Assembly: GCA_023512835.1 (NCBI GenBank)
Contig: CM042092.1
Span: 9,142,793-9,206,792 of the forward strand
Direction: 5' to 3'
Length of the DNA stretch: 64,000 nucleotides
Source of the DNA: Taxillus chinensis
Lineage: Eukaryota > Streptophyta > Magnoliopsida > Santalales > Loranthaceae
Shown: positions 1 to 12,982 of the stretch, one piece after another
How positions within the stretch are numbered: the first letter of the stretch is position 1
Layout: each line of letters starts with the position of its first letter
The notes under the pieces: generated by a model
What the model saw: only the letters and a program-made list of their open reading frames with translations
Told to the model about the DNA's origin: nothing
Databases searched by the model: none
Position numbers and translations under genes: made by a program

Positions 1-1220
1 TTCAAGTAATCACCCAACACATTTACAATCTGGGTTCAGGTTAGTTCATCGATCAGAAGCCCTCGTCTTTTCCCTCCTTTTTTCTTGACATATATTTGCC
101 GGCGCATGTATGTAGGTGTTGATGATCACCTTGTTGAGAAAATACTTAGCCCAACCTACCTTAATGGAGGATTCAATACCCTCAGCAGCCTCCGGAGCAT
201 TCTGAAGAGCACAAATACTCCAGCAATCGCATGGGTTGGCGAAGCTGGCGGGGCATATAATAGTGGCCAAAACCACGTCAGCAATGCCTTCCTATTTAGT
301 TTTTGGTGAGCTAGCTCCGACTTTCCCCTTGGACTCCTGTCTAATGAATGTTTTTGTGCATACAAACACAGGGAAAGAATATTTTCCTTTTGGTACTTGC
401 TAACCAACCACGAGCAGGTACTTGGATCAGCTGGGAATGGCCTCAACCTATGACACTAAAACATACTGCAGACAGACACTAATTGGTGGGAATTACGGCC
501 TTCTGAACACTACCACCTTTGTTCCCAATCCTGACTATTACAGGTTACTCTTCATATTCAACTGCCTTTGCTGGCATAGTGGCCACGATTATACCAAACC
601 CACGTTGTTGATAAGCACAAAAATAACAAATATCATCATTATTGTCATTATGCTTCGCAGCGCTCTCCTTTTTCACCGCTTGATGGGAAGAAACGTTCTG
701 TTGACAAGCTTCAACGGAACAGAGAGTATACGCGCTTATGCTCACTGTTCCAAAGTGTCGGTAAGTATGACCTAAACTTCAGGATCATTGAACGAGAAGC
801 AAATATGAATCTCCAACTAATTGTGTGCCATTTTTGCAGCAAGGAATTACAATACTTTTGATCAACCTTAGTGGACACAAAACAGTTCAAGTGCATGTCT
901 CAACTGACAATGCCACAGTGGATGCGGCATTGTTAATGATGCAACACAAAAACAAAACCGGAAGTTCAGAGGGCGCTTCAATGGAGACGAGCTCTAAAGT
1001 GGGTGTAAATGCAAGAGAAGAATACCATTTACGTGCCAAAGATGGGGACTTACATAGCCAAACTATGCTTCTAAATGGAAAATTGCTTGCTGTAAATTCG
1101 ACAGGGCTAATCCCTTCTATGGAACCTGTAACTGTAAATCCATCAAGTCCGATAGCAGTTGCTCCATATTCTATTGTGTTTGCTCACATTCCTGACATTA
1201 GGCCTCCTGCCTGTACATAG
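1..1220 (+). CDS. Heparanase-like protein (GH79 endo-beta-glucuronidase family), C-terminal part
   Basis: Only the last 278 residues lie in the window; the 5' exons are beyond base 1. Exons by splice signals and phase: 1-39, 116-306, 418-543, 661-760, 840-1220, which sum to 837 nt in one frame ending at TAG. The family is GH79, secreted or cell-wall/vacuolar enzymes acting on glucuronic-acid-containing glycans such as arabinogalactan proteins. The motif WVGEAGGAYNSG (about bases 232-267) aligns with the nucleophile region of human heparanase, so its Glu is the likely nucleophile; the acid/base Glu should be upstream of the window. YNLGSG then VDDHLVEKIL, the HRLMG segment and the C-terminal beta-sandwich part (ITILLINLSG) all fit plant heparanase-like 1/2/3. 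Which of the three it is cannot be told. It converges with the CysRS gene. Confidence 0.93.
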
Positions 1221-1668
1221 ACTTTTAGTACTTACAGAATTGCTTTGTTTATTGAAGCCAAATGTAATGTGGAGAAAAAGTGAATTTCTGTAAGCGTATC
1301 AAATGGGGCACTGGGGAAAAAATGCGGCACAAAGGTTCAAACACAAAATCAATTGTGAGGTGAATTAAAGCTATCAAAAGAGCGTATCATCATTACAAAG
1401 TCTCCCCAAAGGCCAAAGCTATTGACCAAGCTAAAATCACTGAGTTGTACACATCATTCTCAGCATCATCCACAGTCGCATACAATAATCACAGTTTTCA
1501 ATGTCATCATCCCTGCATTCAAAATTTCATCACTTCCGTGTTGCATATGGAAAATTGATTTAATACTCAACAGCAGCAACCAAAAAAATAATTAAATAAA
1601 TAAATTTACCTGTGTCCTCAATAGTATCACTCCAGTAATTTATCAAAAATCGCACACCCAAAAACCAT
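1221..1668. other. Intergenic spacer between two convergent 3' ends
   Basis: 448 bases separate the stop codons of the heparanase-like gene (+) and the CysRS gene (-). It should hold both 3' UTRs and poly(A) sites. I see no further gene or repeat. Confidence 0.6.
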
Positions 1669-4600
1669 TTAAGTTATAGCAACCTGCGGCTCTTGCAGTG
1701 CAAGTGGAACAGCTGGTCTCCATGTTGTACCTTCTGGGTTGTCCATGAGAGAGATTCCCATGCCTGCCAGATATGTCCTAATCGAGTCAGATTTCTCATA
1801 CTCCTTATTCTTTCTTGCAGTTGTCCTTTCTTGAATTTTTTCCAACACTTGATCTTCGGTTAATCCAGCACGCTTCAATGCCTTTTCCTTCAACTGCTGC
1901 AAAGCCTGCAGGTCAAAAGGAATCTCTGTTCTTCAGGAATCTTTAATAAGTTGGGACAAAAAGTGAAACTGAACATAATTTATGGTTCAATACTATATCA
2001 AGAGTAATTATTCTCAGTCCGGTTGACTGTGAAGGGAGGGAAAATAATTAATAATTAGTTAAAATGTAGGGGGAAGTGCCCATGAGTAACACAGAAAGAT
2101 ACCTTGCCATTCTAAATTCTAGATTTATCAGGATTATTTGTGAGCAGTTACAAACTCATGCATTATAAAGAAAGGCAGTCACCAAAGCTGCAGATTAAAA
2201 TGCTAAAACGATACATATCTGTTGGAAAAAGACAAATAGGAACTCTGTAGTGATAATACAATACGTTCAGCGCACAGCAAATGTACCTCAGAGTAAGATG
2301 TAGGCATCAATCCCAAAACAATCAAAATATCCCTGATTTTCTTCTCAAGAGCGGTGAGTGAATCAATCTGCAATTCCTGCCTCTTACCCTGCATGGATTA
2401 TGTAAAAATTAGCATGCAGAAATGTGAAGTATTTGTCTGAATGTGAGCACACCCGCATTGGAGATGGATTGAGTAGGTAAGACATTATCAAAGGCACTGA
2501 TGGGTTAGTTTCCAAATTATCATTATGTTTCAAGATACATGTTGCAATTGCAAAGTCTGACTCCTAAAAGTTTTCTTCTACTTCAGTCTCTTTTTCTTCT
2601 TCCTCCACTGTATTCCTTCTTCACTCCATGATTCTCAAGATTCTCCTTGCACATTTGTTTTATTGAAAAAAGAAAAATTTTATTAAGCCCACTAAGCAAG
2701 TGACAGACTTACAAATCCTTGCTTGCAGGAAGCTATAAATGTACATATTTGAAACAAGCTCTTGAGTACCTTAGGAGTATGTAGTAGATCATTGATAGTT
2801 TTCAACGGACCAGATAGTGAAGACAAAACAACAGCAGTATGTAGATCATCTGCCATCGAAGTAAAAAATGTGTTTTCGAACTCATTGATGCAATTCACAG
2901 TATCACTTGGGATGGAACCTTTCATACATGCTGCATCTTGTTGGCTTAGAACAATTTCACAATCAAATAAAGTCTGCACCAAATTAAAAATCATGAAATC
3001 AGAAACTAATAAAATCTTGTTGAACTCGGTTTTGTAAAAGACAAAAGATGCATTAAATTATTGAAAATAAATTAAAGAACATGCTATAACAACTGTTACC
3101 ATTATTAATATCAACATGACGTGAGTCTCAGATAGAGGATGGGAGAGCAATTGATATTTACTTCATTTATAAAGAATCCAAATTTTGGTGGTACCTGGTA
3201 GATGTAGAAAACACGATCGGATGCCCTTTCAAGCTGTATGTCTGAGTAGTTTATTGGAGACCGGTAATGGGTCATCAGCAAAAAATGTCTCAAAGCCAGT
3301 GGATGGTAAAGCTCTGCAACCTGAGAAGAATGCAGATTTGTAACAGTTGATTATATAGTCACTCAATAAATCAAATCCTGCATTTTAAAAATTCAATGAA
3401 AGAAAATCCATGAGAAAGAAGGTAATTCAAATTTCAGGATAATATAAAACTCTCGCCTGCCGAATTGTGAAGAAGTTGCCCCGAGACTTGGACATTTTTT
3501 CTGAGTCAATATTGACAAAGCCATTGTGAATCCAATAGCTCACATTACTTTGGTTACATGCAACACAACTCTGAGCAATTTCATTTTCATGGTGAGGAAA
3601 CACAAGGTCCATTCCGCCACCATGTATGTCGAATGTGTAACCTAGGTAAGCAGCACTCATGGCACTGCACTCAATGTGCCATCCAGGTCTCCCCAGTCCC
3701 CATGGACTTTCCCAAAACGGTTCCCCCTCCTTTGCTGCCTGCAGAATACTAATCCGTTGATATAAAAATTGGATTCAGCTATCTCCATAGTACAGTTGAC
3801 AACAGAATCGGAAAAAATAAAAAAATAAAAAACCTTGCCTGGCCCCACTAGCCACCCTAGGCACCCAGTTGGCATCCATATTTTAAAACTTGTTTCCAAT
3901 TTAATTATATGCCCCTTTGGGTGATTTATAATGAATAAAGTCAGTATTATTAGACTGAACTTAAATGCATAATTGGCAAGCCTGGAAATTGCATAATTCA
4001 AATGTTATTTTCATTATAGACTCACTTTCCATAAAGCAAAATCAGCAGGATTTTTCTTTCTCAAGTCAACAGCAACACGTTCGCCAGCTCGATTATCTCC
4101 CAGTTTTCTACCAGATAGTCGTCCATAATCAGGATATTTGTCGACAGCAAAATACACATCTCCATCAACTCTATAGGCACCTCCATTAAGAAGAATCTGT
4201 CAGGAATTCATCCCATCAATCTAAAAGTGAATGTCCTTTTTTTTTTTGCCAGCCAAACTGACAGAAGATCACTGATCACATATGCGTACGCTTCATAAAT
4301 GGGGAAAGGACAGAGTATATGATTTAAAAAATAAAACAATAAAATTTAAAAAGAACTACCATGTTAATCATATCAATGATTTGGGGCATGTGATCAGAGA
4401 CACAGGGCTCCACAGAGGGCGGTAGACAGTGAAGTTGCACCATATCCTTGTGGAATTCTTGACAATAACGTCTGCTCAAACTTATTGGATCTTCCCCCAG
4501 TTCATTTGCTCTAGAAATTATCTACAGAATTTGAAAATTGCAGACTCAGCTATCCTGTAAATGTCATACATCTGTCATGATTCATGAAGTAGTTGATACA

Positions 4601-6195
4601 AGATGCATCAGTTTGAGAAATTTAACAGATCCAAAAATATCACTCTAATTTATACATTGCAAGAGGCATAAGATCAATAATCATACAATTCTCACTAATG
4701 CTCTTTTTCTTAAAAAATATAAAGTATGATAGTTTGAATGGAGAAATTAAGTAGCATTGCCCATATGCATTTAGTAAGCAACATACTCAATCAATTCAAC
4801 ATGCATAGGAGAAGAGAACTGGAATAAACAGGTCTTAGGAGGCAACAATAGTTCACATGACATGTTCAAATCAAATTATGAATTCCAAAGGTGAATATAA
4901 AATTAACAAATGATGCAGGTTAATTCTATTTACATTTTTTATCAGCTCCATCAATAAGTCTGTACTGTCATACTAATCTATTTGGTAGCTTTAGATGAAT
5001 TTGTGATGCTATCTTCAATAGCCATAATTCAATTTTAATTTCTAATTTAGTCAACTTTTTCTCATTTTGCCTTCTTTACTTGGTCCTAACTCAGACCGTA
5101 GTATGCATTTTCTAGTTCAGTATGACTGTGTAGGCAACCCAACTCCATTAATCAACTGTAATACACCATTTACATTGGCATGCAAATGCATCTACAATTT
5201 CCAGCACTTCCACAGGCAAACTATTTTACCATCGCAATTTAAAGATAGATGTTTTCATGTGTGGAGCTTCTAACAAAATCCAAAATTCTGGAATTACAAA
5301 AATTAAATTAAAATAATACTCCAGTCGTGCAACTGAGTTGAAAATTTCCAAAGTTACAATTCACCCAGGGAAAAAGAGAGTTTGAAGTTAACATCCACTT
5401 AAAGTTTTTAGAATCAATGATATTAAGTTTAAGGGTTTTCAATATAAATTCGTGCAGCCTCTTATGAAGATGTTAAACCACTACAAGATCACCTATATAT
5501 ATATATATAATGATTAAAATCAAAATCTAAAACTTACAAAACATCATCATGTATTGCACAAAACACCATAATAATAATAACTCCATTAACGTGACGAAAT
5601 CAAACTAAACCGTACGCACCTTGTCATCGACATCCGTGAAATTTCGAACATAGCACACATCGTAGCCCAAATGTCTGAGGTATCTGCCTAATTCCCAAAC
5701 AAAGCACCATTAGCATGTAAACTATACGATAATCACCATACATAAGACAAATCAAGCCACCATTGATCCATTTTCACACAAACCAACACATAAACGACAA
5801 CACAGAGGAGGGAACCTGTAGAGAACATCGAAGGAGACATAGACGCGAGCGTGACCAATGTGGCTGAGATCGTAGGCGGTGACGCCACACACGTACATCC
5901 CCACCTTTCCCGGAACCCTAGGCCTGAACGCTTCCTTCTGTCTGCTCATAGTGTTGTAGAGCCACAGCTCGTCATGGCCGGGCTGCTTCGCTGCCGCGTC
6001 GCCGCCGGCGGCATGAATCGACGGCCCCGACGCAAAGAAGCGAAGGCCTCCGCGTTCCTTCTCGTTAGGGTTGAACGCGGGCGTTGCACGGAAGGAGCTC
6101 CGTGAATGGCGGTGAAGAGTGCGAGCAGCGGTGGGGATGGAGCATAAGGATCGGAGGTTGAGGAAGGGCTTGTGACACTGGAGAAGCGTACACAT
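1669..6195 (-). CDS. Cysteinyl-tRNA synthetase, organelle-targeted
   Basis: Charges tRNA-Cys with cysteine (class I aminoacyl-tRNA synthetase). Nine exons: 6195-5816, 5683-5620, 4521-4360, 4196-4026, 3738-3457, 3320-3195, 2973-2770, 2388-2287, 1905-1669; 1728 nt, 575 aa, close to the Arabidopsis organellar enzyme. The first ~75 residues are rich in Ser, Arg and Ala with few acids, as in a chloroplast/mitochondrial transit peptide. Class I signatures are present: SHIGHARVY (HIGH box, residues ~112-115) and EKMSKSRGN (KMSKS, ~340-344). Likely zinc ligands are the Cys of YVCGVTAYD, the Cys of WHIECS and the His/Glu of [10 protein letters not shown]. The start at 6195 is the first ATG of the frame and precedes the transit peptide. 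Intron 5 appears to use a GC donor (CAG|GCGAGA at 3456). The tail after KMSKS is the helical anticodon-binding part. Confidence 0.96.
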
Positions 6196-6713
6196 TTTTT
6201 ATCTGTGTGATTGAGCTTGGGGGATGCACACTAAAACAAACACATACCTCCGTTTTATGTCTTATAAAATAAATAAATAAAAAGTGGAGTGAAAATTCAA
6301 GAAAAAATGAAATTTGCGAAAAGCAAAACACATTGCAAATTTTAAAAATATGTAATGATAGAATAAATTTTAAAATATAAGGACTTGTTTGTTTTTTGTT
6401 TTTATTTTTTAAAATATAAAATAAAAAAATTATTTTTTATTTTGAAGACTTAAAAGTAATTTATTTTTCTCTAAAATAACTATTATATTTTTTAAAAATC
6501 AGACAAAAAAACATGCATGTTTTACCCGTAATAGTATTTTAGTAACAGAAATAACAAATGATACAAGAGTAGCACTTCGGACCGGTCGGGCTGTTTTTCT
6601 CCTCATAAATCATAATAGCCGGCTAATCAACTCGTAGGACAACACATCGAAGCATAATTGCGCTGAGCCGCGTAGAATCACAACGCCCAAGCAGCCCTCG
6701 CCCTCAACCTCTT

Positions 6714-6800
6714 GGTCGGCTCATCTCTCTCGTCTGATCTTCTTCTTTGGTCGGCTCATCTCTCTTCTCCCGTCGATCTTCTTCTCTGGTTCGGCTCATC
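6714..6800. repeat. Short tandem repeat, about 2.5 copies of a 35-39 bp unit
   Basis: The unit contains GGTCGGCTCATCTCTCT followed by CGATCTTCTTCT-like sequence. Copies start near 6714, 6749 and 6788; the last is partial and reads GGTTCGGCTCATCT. Non-coding. Confidence 0.7.
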
Positions 6801-7097
6801 TATGGTCGAACGTCGTCATTAAAAATCGAGTAATGGGATTATCTATATAATAGATATTTCCGTAAAAATAATCGACCAGTTATAAAGTTAGAGCACGATA
6901 AAATCCATACAATTATAAAGTTGTATTTTACTTAAAATCCTATAAAAACCTTCGATTTAAACAGTCAAATAACAATTAAAGGTTGACCTTATAATATTTA
7001 ATCACCTAATGGTCCTATATTTTTTTCAAATTTACAAGTAAATATTAATTTATAACATGAATAATAATACGTTTAACAGTCTTTTAAATGCCCTAAG

Positions 7098-7268
7098 AGA
7101 CCGTTTGATAGGTGTCTGTGATGATTAATTTAGGAAGAATAAAATTAATAAAAAAGTTAAATTGTTATTAGAAACCAATTTTCAATTCTGTCTATTACTG
7201 TACTATGTAATTAATTATAATAAATTTGTATATATCCCCCAGCAAATTTGGGGTCTCAAACGGTAACA
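7098..7268. repeat. Possible MITE-like element
   Basis: ACCGTTTG at 7100-7107 is matched by its inverse CAAACGGT at 7257-7264, about 165 bases apart, enclosing AT-rich DNA. Length and inverted ends suggest a miniature inverted-repeat element, but the repeats are short and I could not define a clean target duplication. The motif CCGTTTGATA recurs inside an SPS intron near 18475. Confidence 0.35.
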
Positions 7269-7546
7269 AACATCCCATCCCATAAACAATATGGTTGAAA
7301 TTGAAAATGAACCCATAATCATTAACCAGGTAACAAAAAAACAAACATATAGGTTCTGTAATTAAATCAATGCCCCCAGAAAAGTAAGAACCGCTGCAGT
7401 TCCAGGGCGCTCACATCGTCCGAACGTAACACATACAGTGTGACAGTAACATGGGAGTTCACATAAGGCTCTCACCGGAGGCTGATCAAAACCCTCCATG
7501 AAAGTTCTGACAAGTTAGTTTTTGCTTAAGATGGAAGGTCCTAGAG

Positions 7547-10500
7547 TTAAGCCAGCGAACACACCTTATCTGAACAAACAAACAAGCACACAATCAATTT
7601 TGTGATGATATTTAGTACCTTCAAAATCTTTTTAAAGAAAATACTAGCATTAGTTTGCCATTAAAAATAGGGCTAGGTGATTATAAACCAAAATTCTTTA
7701 AGCTTCAATTATAAATCATGATAAAATCTATGCCCTAATACTGAATCATAAATTTTAAAATCTACGTCAGAAAGTCTACATGCTATCACCATAAATAAAT
7801 CATACACCTCGGAATATTAAACCTCAAAAAAAAAAAAAAAACTGCACAGCGCAGCGGGTGCAGCAGAACAGCTCTGCTGCTTTGGACAGCAGAGTCAATA
7901 TTGCAATATAAATATGGTACTTGCTACATTAGTATCAATATTAGTTTGCCATTATAACTTGCATTACAACATATACTCATTACCCTACATTTGTTCTTAT
8001 GCAACATGTCGCAAAGTTCATTAAATTTGGGTCGCAGCTTGGACGACAAAAAATTGTATCCACCTCATCAAAACATCATGCAGGGTACCAACATGTCACT
8101 AAGCTTACCTTGTTGACTACTGCAGCACAGCCGGTTGTCATCTATATACATTGCCTGGAGACCCATCATCCACGATCCCACAGATGTATCATCATAAGCA
8201 TAAGTCTTCAGAGATGCGCTGCATAAAATGAGGAAAATAAGATCCAACCAGACCCGATTATTTAAATGCTCGGTTCTGGAAAGGCAGGGGTAAGACAGAA
8301 TGTCCATTACTGTCTGAAAGGCCTGATTTGTAAAGTTTGAACTTTGTGCAAACTCTTTTTTAGGTGCCATACATGAAATCCAGCGTCCAAAACATAAAGT
8401 TGCAAAGCCAACGGCATACCTACTGTTACCAAGGCCAGGATGAAGAACCGCGGGCAACAAACAGTCTAGGATATGTTCTTGAAAACATACCTGTTTATGT
8501 GAATATACCGAGCCAAATTCTTGGATAGTATAAAAAGGGAACCACTTGCATGCCGAAAGTACCTACAAGGCGAGAAGATTCATGCACTCAGGTTTCATAT
8601 TATAATTTTGACCATAATTACCGTATGAAACAGGAATTCCATCTTAATTGCACAAGTCGTCAGTCAGCAATCAATCACTTACTAACATCAACCAACGTTA
8701 ATTATAAGAACATTTAGATAAAGCATATTTGTAGATTTAAAAAACCAACAAAACAATCTACTAGAATCTCCTGAGATGGAAAACACTAAGAGTGCATTGC
8801 GCAACATGAGTATTATAATAAACTATAAAAGCTACAACAAAAGGTAGTCTTACAATATAAGAAATCTAGTAAATATAAAATCCCTTTCTGATCTTATTAT
8901 TAACAGTAACAAGTGAAATAGTAAGAGTAGTAGTAGTAGTAATTTTCTGATAGGTTTGACAAAAAAACCAAGGCCCACATTTATGTATAACTGATTGATT
9001 GTCATTACAAGATACAGCATCAGTCTAAAAATAACTAGTATTAATATACTAATACATTTTTATGCTCTGGTTTTTTACAGTCCAAGTCTCAAGCTACTGA
9101 ATAAGAAAGTTAGGTACACAATTATGCAAGTATTACAAATATGATACTAACACATAAGCAGAAACAGTCCATATTCCAAGGCAGATAAAACAACTGACTA
9201 CCGCGAAATGTTCACTATCCAAGAGATTGACACTTACGTTTTTTCATCCCCAAATTTCCACCAGTCAGGTTCATACCACGGTTTCCCCCTGGAAATTGAA
9301 CATGTAAGGTCTGAAATCAAGAAAATAAATTTTACAAAGAAATACAGAGGCATGTATGATTTAATTAAGATATGATGCATTATACTAATATTGTCAAAAT
9401 GAATTTTGAGTTCTATGTATCCACGAAGTCAAACAGCACCATGGCCTTAGGCATTTTAAAACCTGACGTGACAAAAAATTGATCATGGAACAGGACACAT
9501 CACGAGTTCATACTCACATAATATTACCTCTTTATGGTTCACTATTTTTTATTCAATACAGTATTTAACACAGACAAAAGAAATATAAGTCCAGATAAAC
9601 CAGTAAGGCTTATACAAGTTTGACAGTTGACAAGACACCTAGCAGAAAGAACCACTTCTATTGAATTAAACCAGGTCAGAGAAAAGTATACGGTGTTTAC
9701 TCTTCAGCTATCACATCTCCAGACTTCATGCATCCAATATACGCATCATCTTGACCACGATGCTTTTCAAGGAGTTGAATTAAGTCCTCTGATAGAACAA
9801 ATAAATAAACGAATCATGAAACAGTGAATATGAAAAGTTATGAGTCACTGCAAACAAGGTCAAATTTTCTTTTGCATAAAATGAACGTGGAGTACCAAGA
9901 TGGATGCCAATATTGTCATCAACTTTTACATAAAAGTCAGCATCCCAATTTTGAACTGCTGTGCTAAAAAAGAACTTAGCTTTCTTTGGTAACTCCTCTT
10001 GAGCTTCTTCATGGCCATTCTAACAGATCAAAAAAACATTAGACAGTCAAGTTCTCACATTTATGAAATCACACCAATTTACCATACGACATTGAAAAAA
10101 TTATGTATAAACAATAGAAGAAAATAACATATTGTCATTGACAGGGAGTTTAATTTCATAAAGCAAACATTACAAAAAAAAATCATGCAACATCTTTTGG
10201 TAAATAGAATAAAAAAATCTTGTCCTACAATTTTCCAGAGCTAAGACTGCTTCACTACCATTTCTGTTGATAAATTTTCTTTTAGATGTTTTCCACTACC
10301 CTTTATGCCCTAAATATCCCATGTGGATCAATTATCAAATATAAAACGGCTATCTACAATTAGACTTTAATCACTAAATACACCAACAATTCATACATTT
10401 TACAATATCACTTCAGGTATATTTATGGGGTAAACACACGAAGGTAAAAATGTTTGATTCCATTAAACATGGGTAGCTGCAAAGCCACTTTATAGAATTT

Positions 10501-12819
10501 TTCTTTCAATGAATCTATGAGGTAACATAAGATTGCATAGAAATCCAAGAAGTTCCTCTCCTTCCTGATCATCTTTCCTTTTTGTGTAAAACCCTTTTCC
10601 CCATCCAACTCACTCAAGAAGAAAAACTCTACACTGACCATTTAGCCTTTCATATTTTTCATGGTGAGGTCATATTGAAATTCATAAGATTTTTCCTTTC
10701 TTTTGATTTTTTTTTAATCTTTCATTGAGCAATTAGTTTTCTTCAAAAAAAGGGAAAAATGTTGAACTGGGAGAACAAACAATAAAAGAACTTACAAGAA
10801 TCAAGAAATCCTTTGTTAACTGACTTTCCTCATCAATATTGCGATCTAAGCTATCACCTCGATTAGGACTGCCAATAATGAATATATAAAGTAATCATAG
10901 AAAATCTTCCTATTAAGAGGTTTCCATAGCAATAATTTTATAATTTTTTGAAGCAAAATGAGCGAGTAAAACATAGATTTCTTTCTCTTTTTCTTTTTTT
11001 ATTTATATATTTGTTAGTTTCTTTCTTTCCTGACAAATACAGTACAAACATCAAATAAAGAAGAAATGGTTTAAAGTAGGCAGGAGAACCTCCGACCAAT
11101 CACAAATCGTATGACAACTCCTCTTTCCTCAAGTTTCTTTAAGGCATCACCTGAAATGGAAATAAAAAGGCATAATATATTGCTTTGCAACTGCATGGTG
11201 CAGATTTGTAATAACTAGTAGCAATAATTTTGGGGGGATAATTTCTTCTATAATTATAATGGAAGATAAATTAAGGACTATGATTTTCAGTCATACTACA
11301 AGAAAACATTCAAATTTCCAAGAATTTCATATTGTTAAAACAAAACGAATGTAGATGTTACACAGAAAAAACAGAGTAACATAAACCATAGATCACACAG
11401 ACCTTTTGGCATCCATGAGCCTCGAAAAACATTGCGATTTAAGCGACTGCCAAACCCAGTGTAAACTCCAATAACAGCAAGAAACTTTTTGTCAGATGAT
11501 GAACCACTTTGCTTCAACTGGCTTCCAAGAAATCCTTGACTTTTGGCCAAAGTTAGATCCATTTCAGCTTCTACAACCCTCTTCTCCACATCTCTAAAAA
11601 ATCATTACCAACCAACCGAATTGCATTCTGATAAGTAATAATCTCAAACTGCAAAACTTAATAAACATGAAGGATAGAAAATGGTGGAATGTACTTGCAT
11701 CCAAGGATCATTAGCTTATCTTCAACGGAGAAAACCTTTGGTCTCTGCCAGAAAGAACAAACAATGAAATATATTTTAAAAAAGAAAAAGTGAACTTTTA
11801 AAAGCAGAACAAGTATGATTGTCTCGCCATTAACCCTTTCTTTGAACATGGATGAATTCAGCATATTCACCGTGTTTACAATTAGACCCGCTGAATTCTT
11901 AAAAGATAAAGGAGTGACATATACATTAATGTACTGTTCTTATATTTTGCTTCTATATTTCATCCGTATAAGTACAACATGCAGGATTCAAAATAGAGGC
12001 ATTGAAATATGAAAGCTGTATATGAAAAATGAGATATTTTACAAAAAAAAAAAAAAAAAAACTAAGGTGGTGAATTGTTTTCATGAATTTAGAGATAAAA
12101 GTTCAAGGAAAACCAAATTTTAATGATGTTTAAGACCCCATAGAAGCAGTGGCTACCTCACATAAAGGAAGGCCAAAACACAGACCAAAGACGCCTAATT
12201 AGACCATATAGGTGGGGTTCAAAGTGAGAATCAAGGCAAAGTTGAGATGAGAACTATGCACGCAATTTTACGTAGCCACAGGCTAAAAGTCCATGAATCC
12301 TACCACCTCTACACCCAAAAAAAGGGTAAAGAGCAGAAACAGACATGTACTTTAGGCTTTCTACCTCTGCTCCAAGGAGATCAAAATATCAAGTTAACAA
12401 GTAAAGCTATATGCTTCAACATATACAATGTAATAATATATCAAAATTCATGATCCAGTATCTAGAATCTTGTAAATTTCCTCCATTCCATTCGAGATGA
12501 GGAATGGAAAACAAACCTGCTCTAAGTTCGTTTTCAGAATATTAGCCAGTAGCGTTCTGTTTTCCGCATCTTGCCACAACCTAAAAGACGGGGGGAGGGG
12601 GGTTAGGAGAGAGATCGCAATTCCTAATATCAAGCTATTATTGACGAAAAAGGAGAGAGATCGCAATTCCTTTCCTAATCAATCAAACAAACAGACAGAC
12701 AGTTATAAATCAACCGCTGTATAGAAACATTCGAAGCGTTCCATCAGCATTGGATAGTCCAAATCCGAACACGAATAGGAATGTGTTAACGGAATTAGGG
12801 TTTCAGTTCCGGATTAGAC

Positions 12820-12850
<31 letters not shown>

Positions 12851-12982
12851 GGCGACGTAAAGCCAAGCGAGACAAGAGAAGAACGCCATGATGATAGAGG
12901 ACATGCTGGTCTGAAGGTTCTTCGATCTCCATCTCCGATCAGCCTTCGTCTTCATCGTCGTCGTCATGGGCAAGGCCTCCAT
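7547..12982 (-). CDS. Hydroxyproline O-galactosyltransferase, HPGT type (GT31, beta-1,3-galactosyltransferase 12-14 group)
   Basis: Adds the first galactose to hydroxyproline of arabinogalactan proteins in the Golgi. Twelve exons: 12982-12846, 12580-12517, 11744-11695, 11593-11403, 11150-11090, 10868-10796, 10019-9896, 9788-9701, 9288-9238, 8562-8491, 8218-8109, 7569-7547; 1044 nt, 347 aa, the usual length. A short basic N-terminus (ADRRWRSKN) is followed by one membrane segment (about residues 24-45, ending AWLYVAG), a type II Golgi topology. Then come the stem ([25 protein letters not shown]) and the GT31 domain beginning [25 protein letters not shown] is the DxD-like metal/UDP-Gal site. 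C-terminal motifs are [20 protein letters not shown] and a DKVCSLA end. The last coding exon is only 23 nt. The assignment to HPGT rather than other GT31 members rests on the N-terminal and C-terminal motifs. Confidence 0.94.
12821..12845. repeat. (GA)n / (TC)n microsatellite at an exon-intron border
   Basis: About twelve GA units. Read on the gene strand, it forms the first bases of HPGT intron 1, so the donor is GGCAG|GTCTCTCTCT. Confidence 0.9.

Larger units (their letters stand above)
6196..7546. other. Intergenic region with short repeats
   Basis: Lies upstream of CysRS (-) and downstream of the HPGT gene (-). The first ~150 bases hold the CysRS leader and an AT-rich TATA-like stretch near 6260-6275 (minus strand). 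The rest is AT-rich, with a tandem repeat at 6714-6800 and a MITE-like inverted-repeat element at 7098-7268. No coding sequence recognised. Confidence 0.55.
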
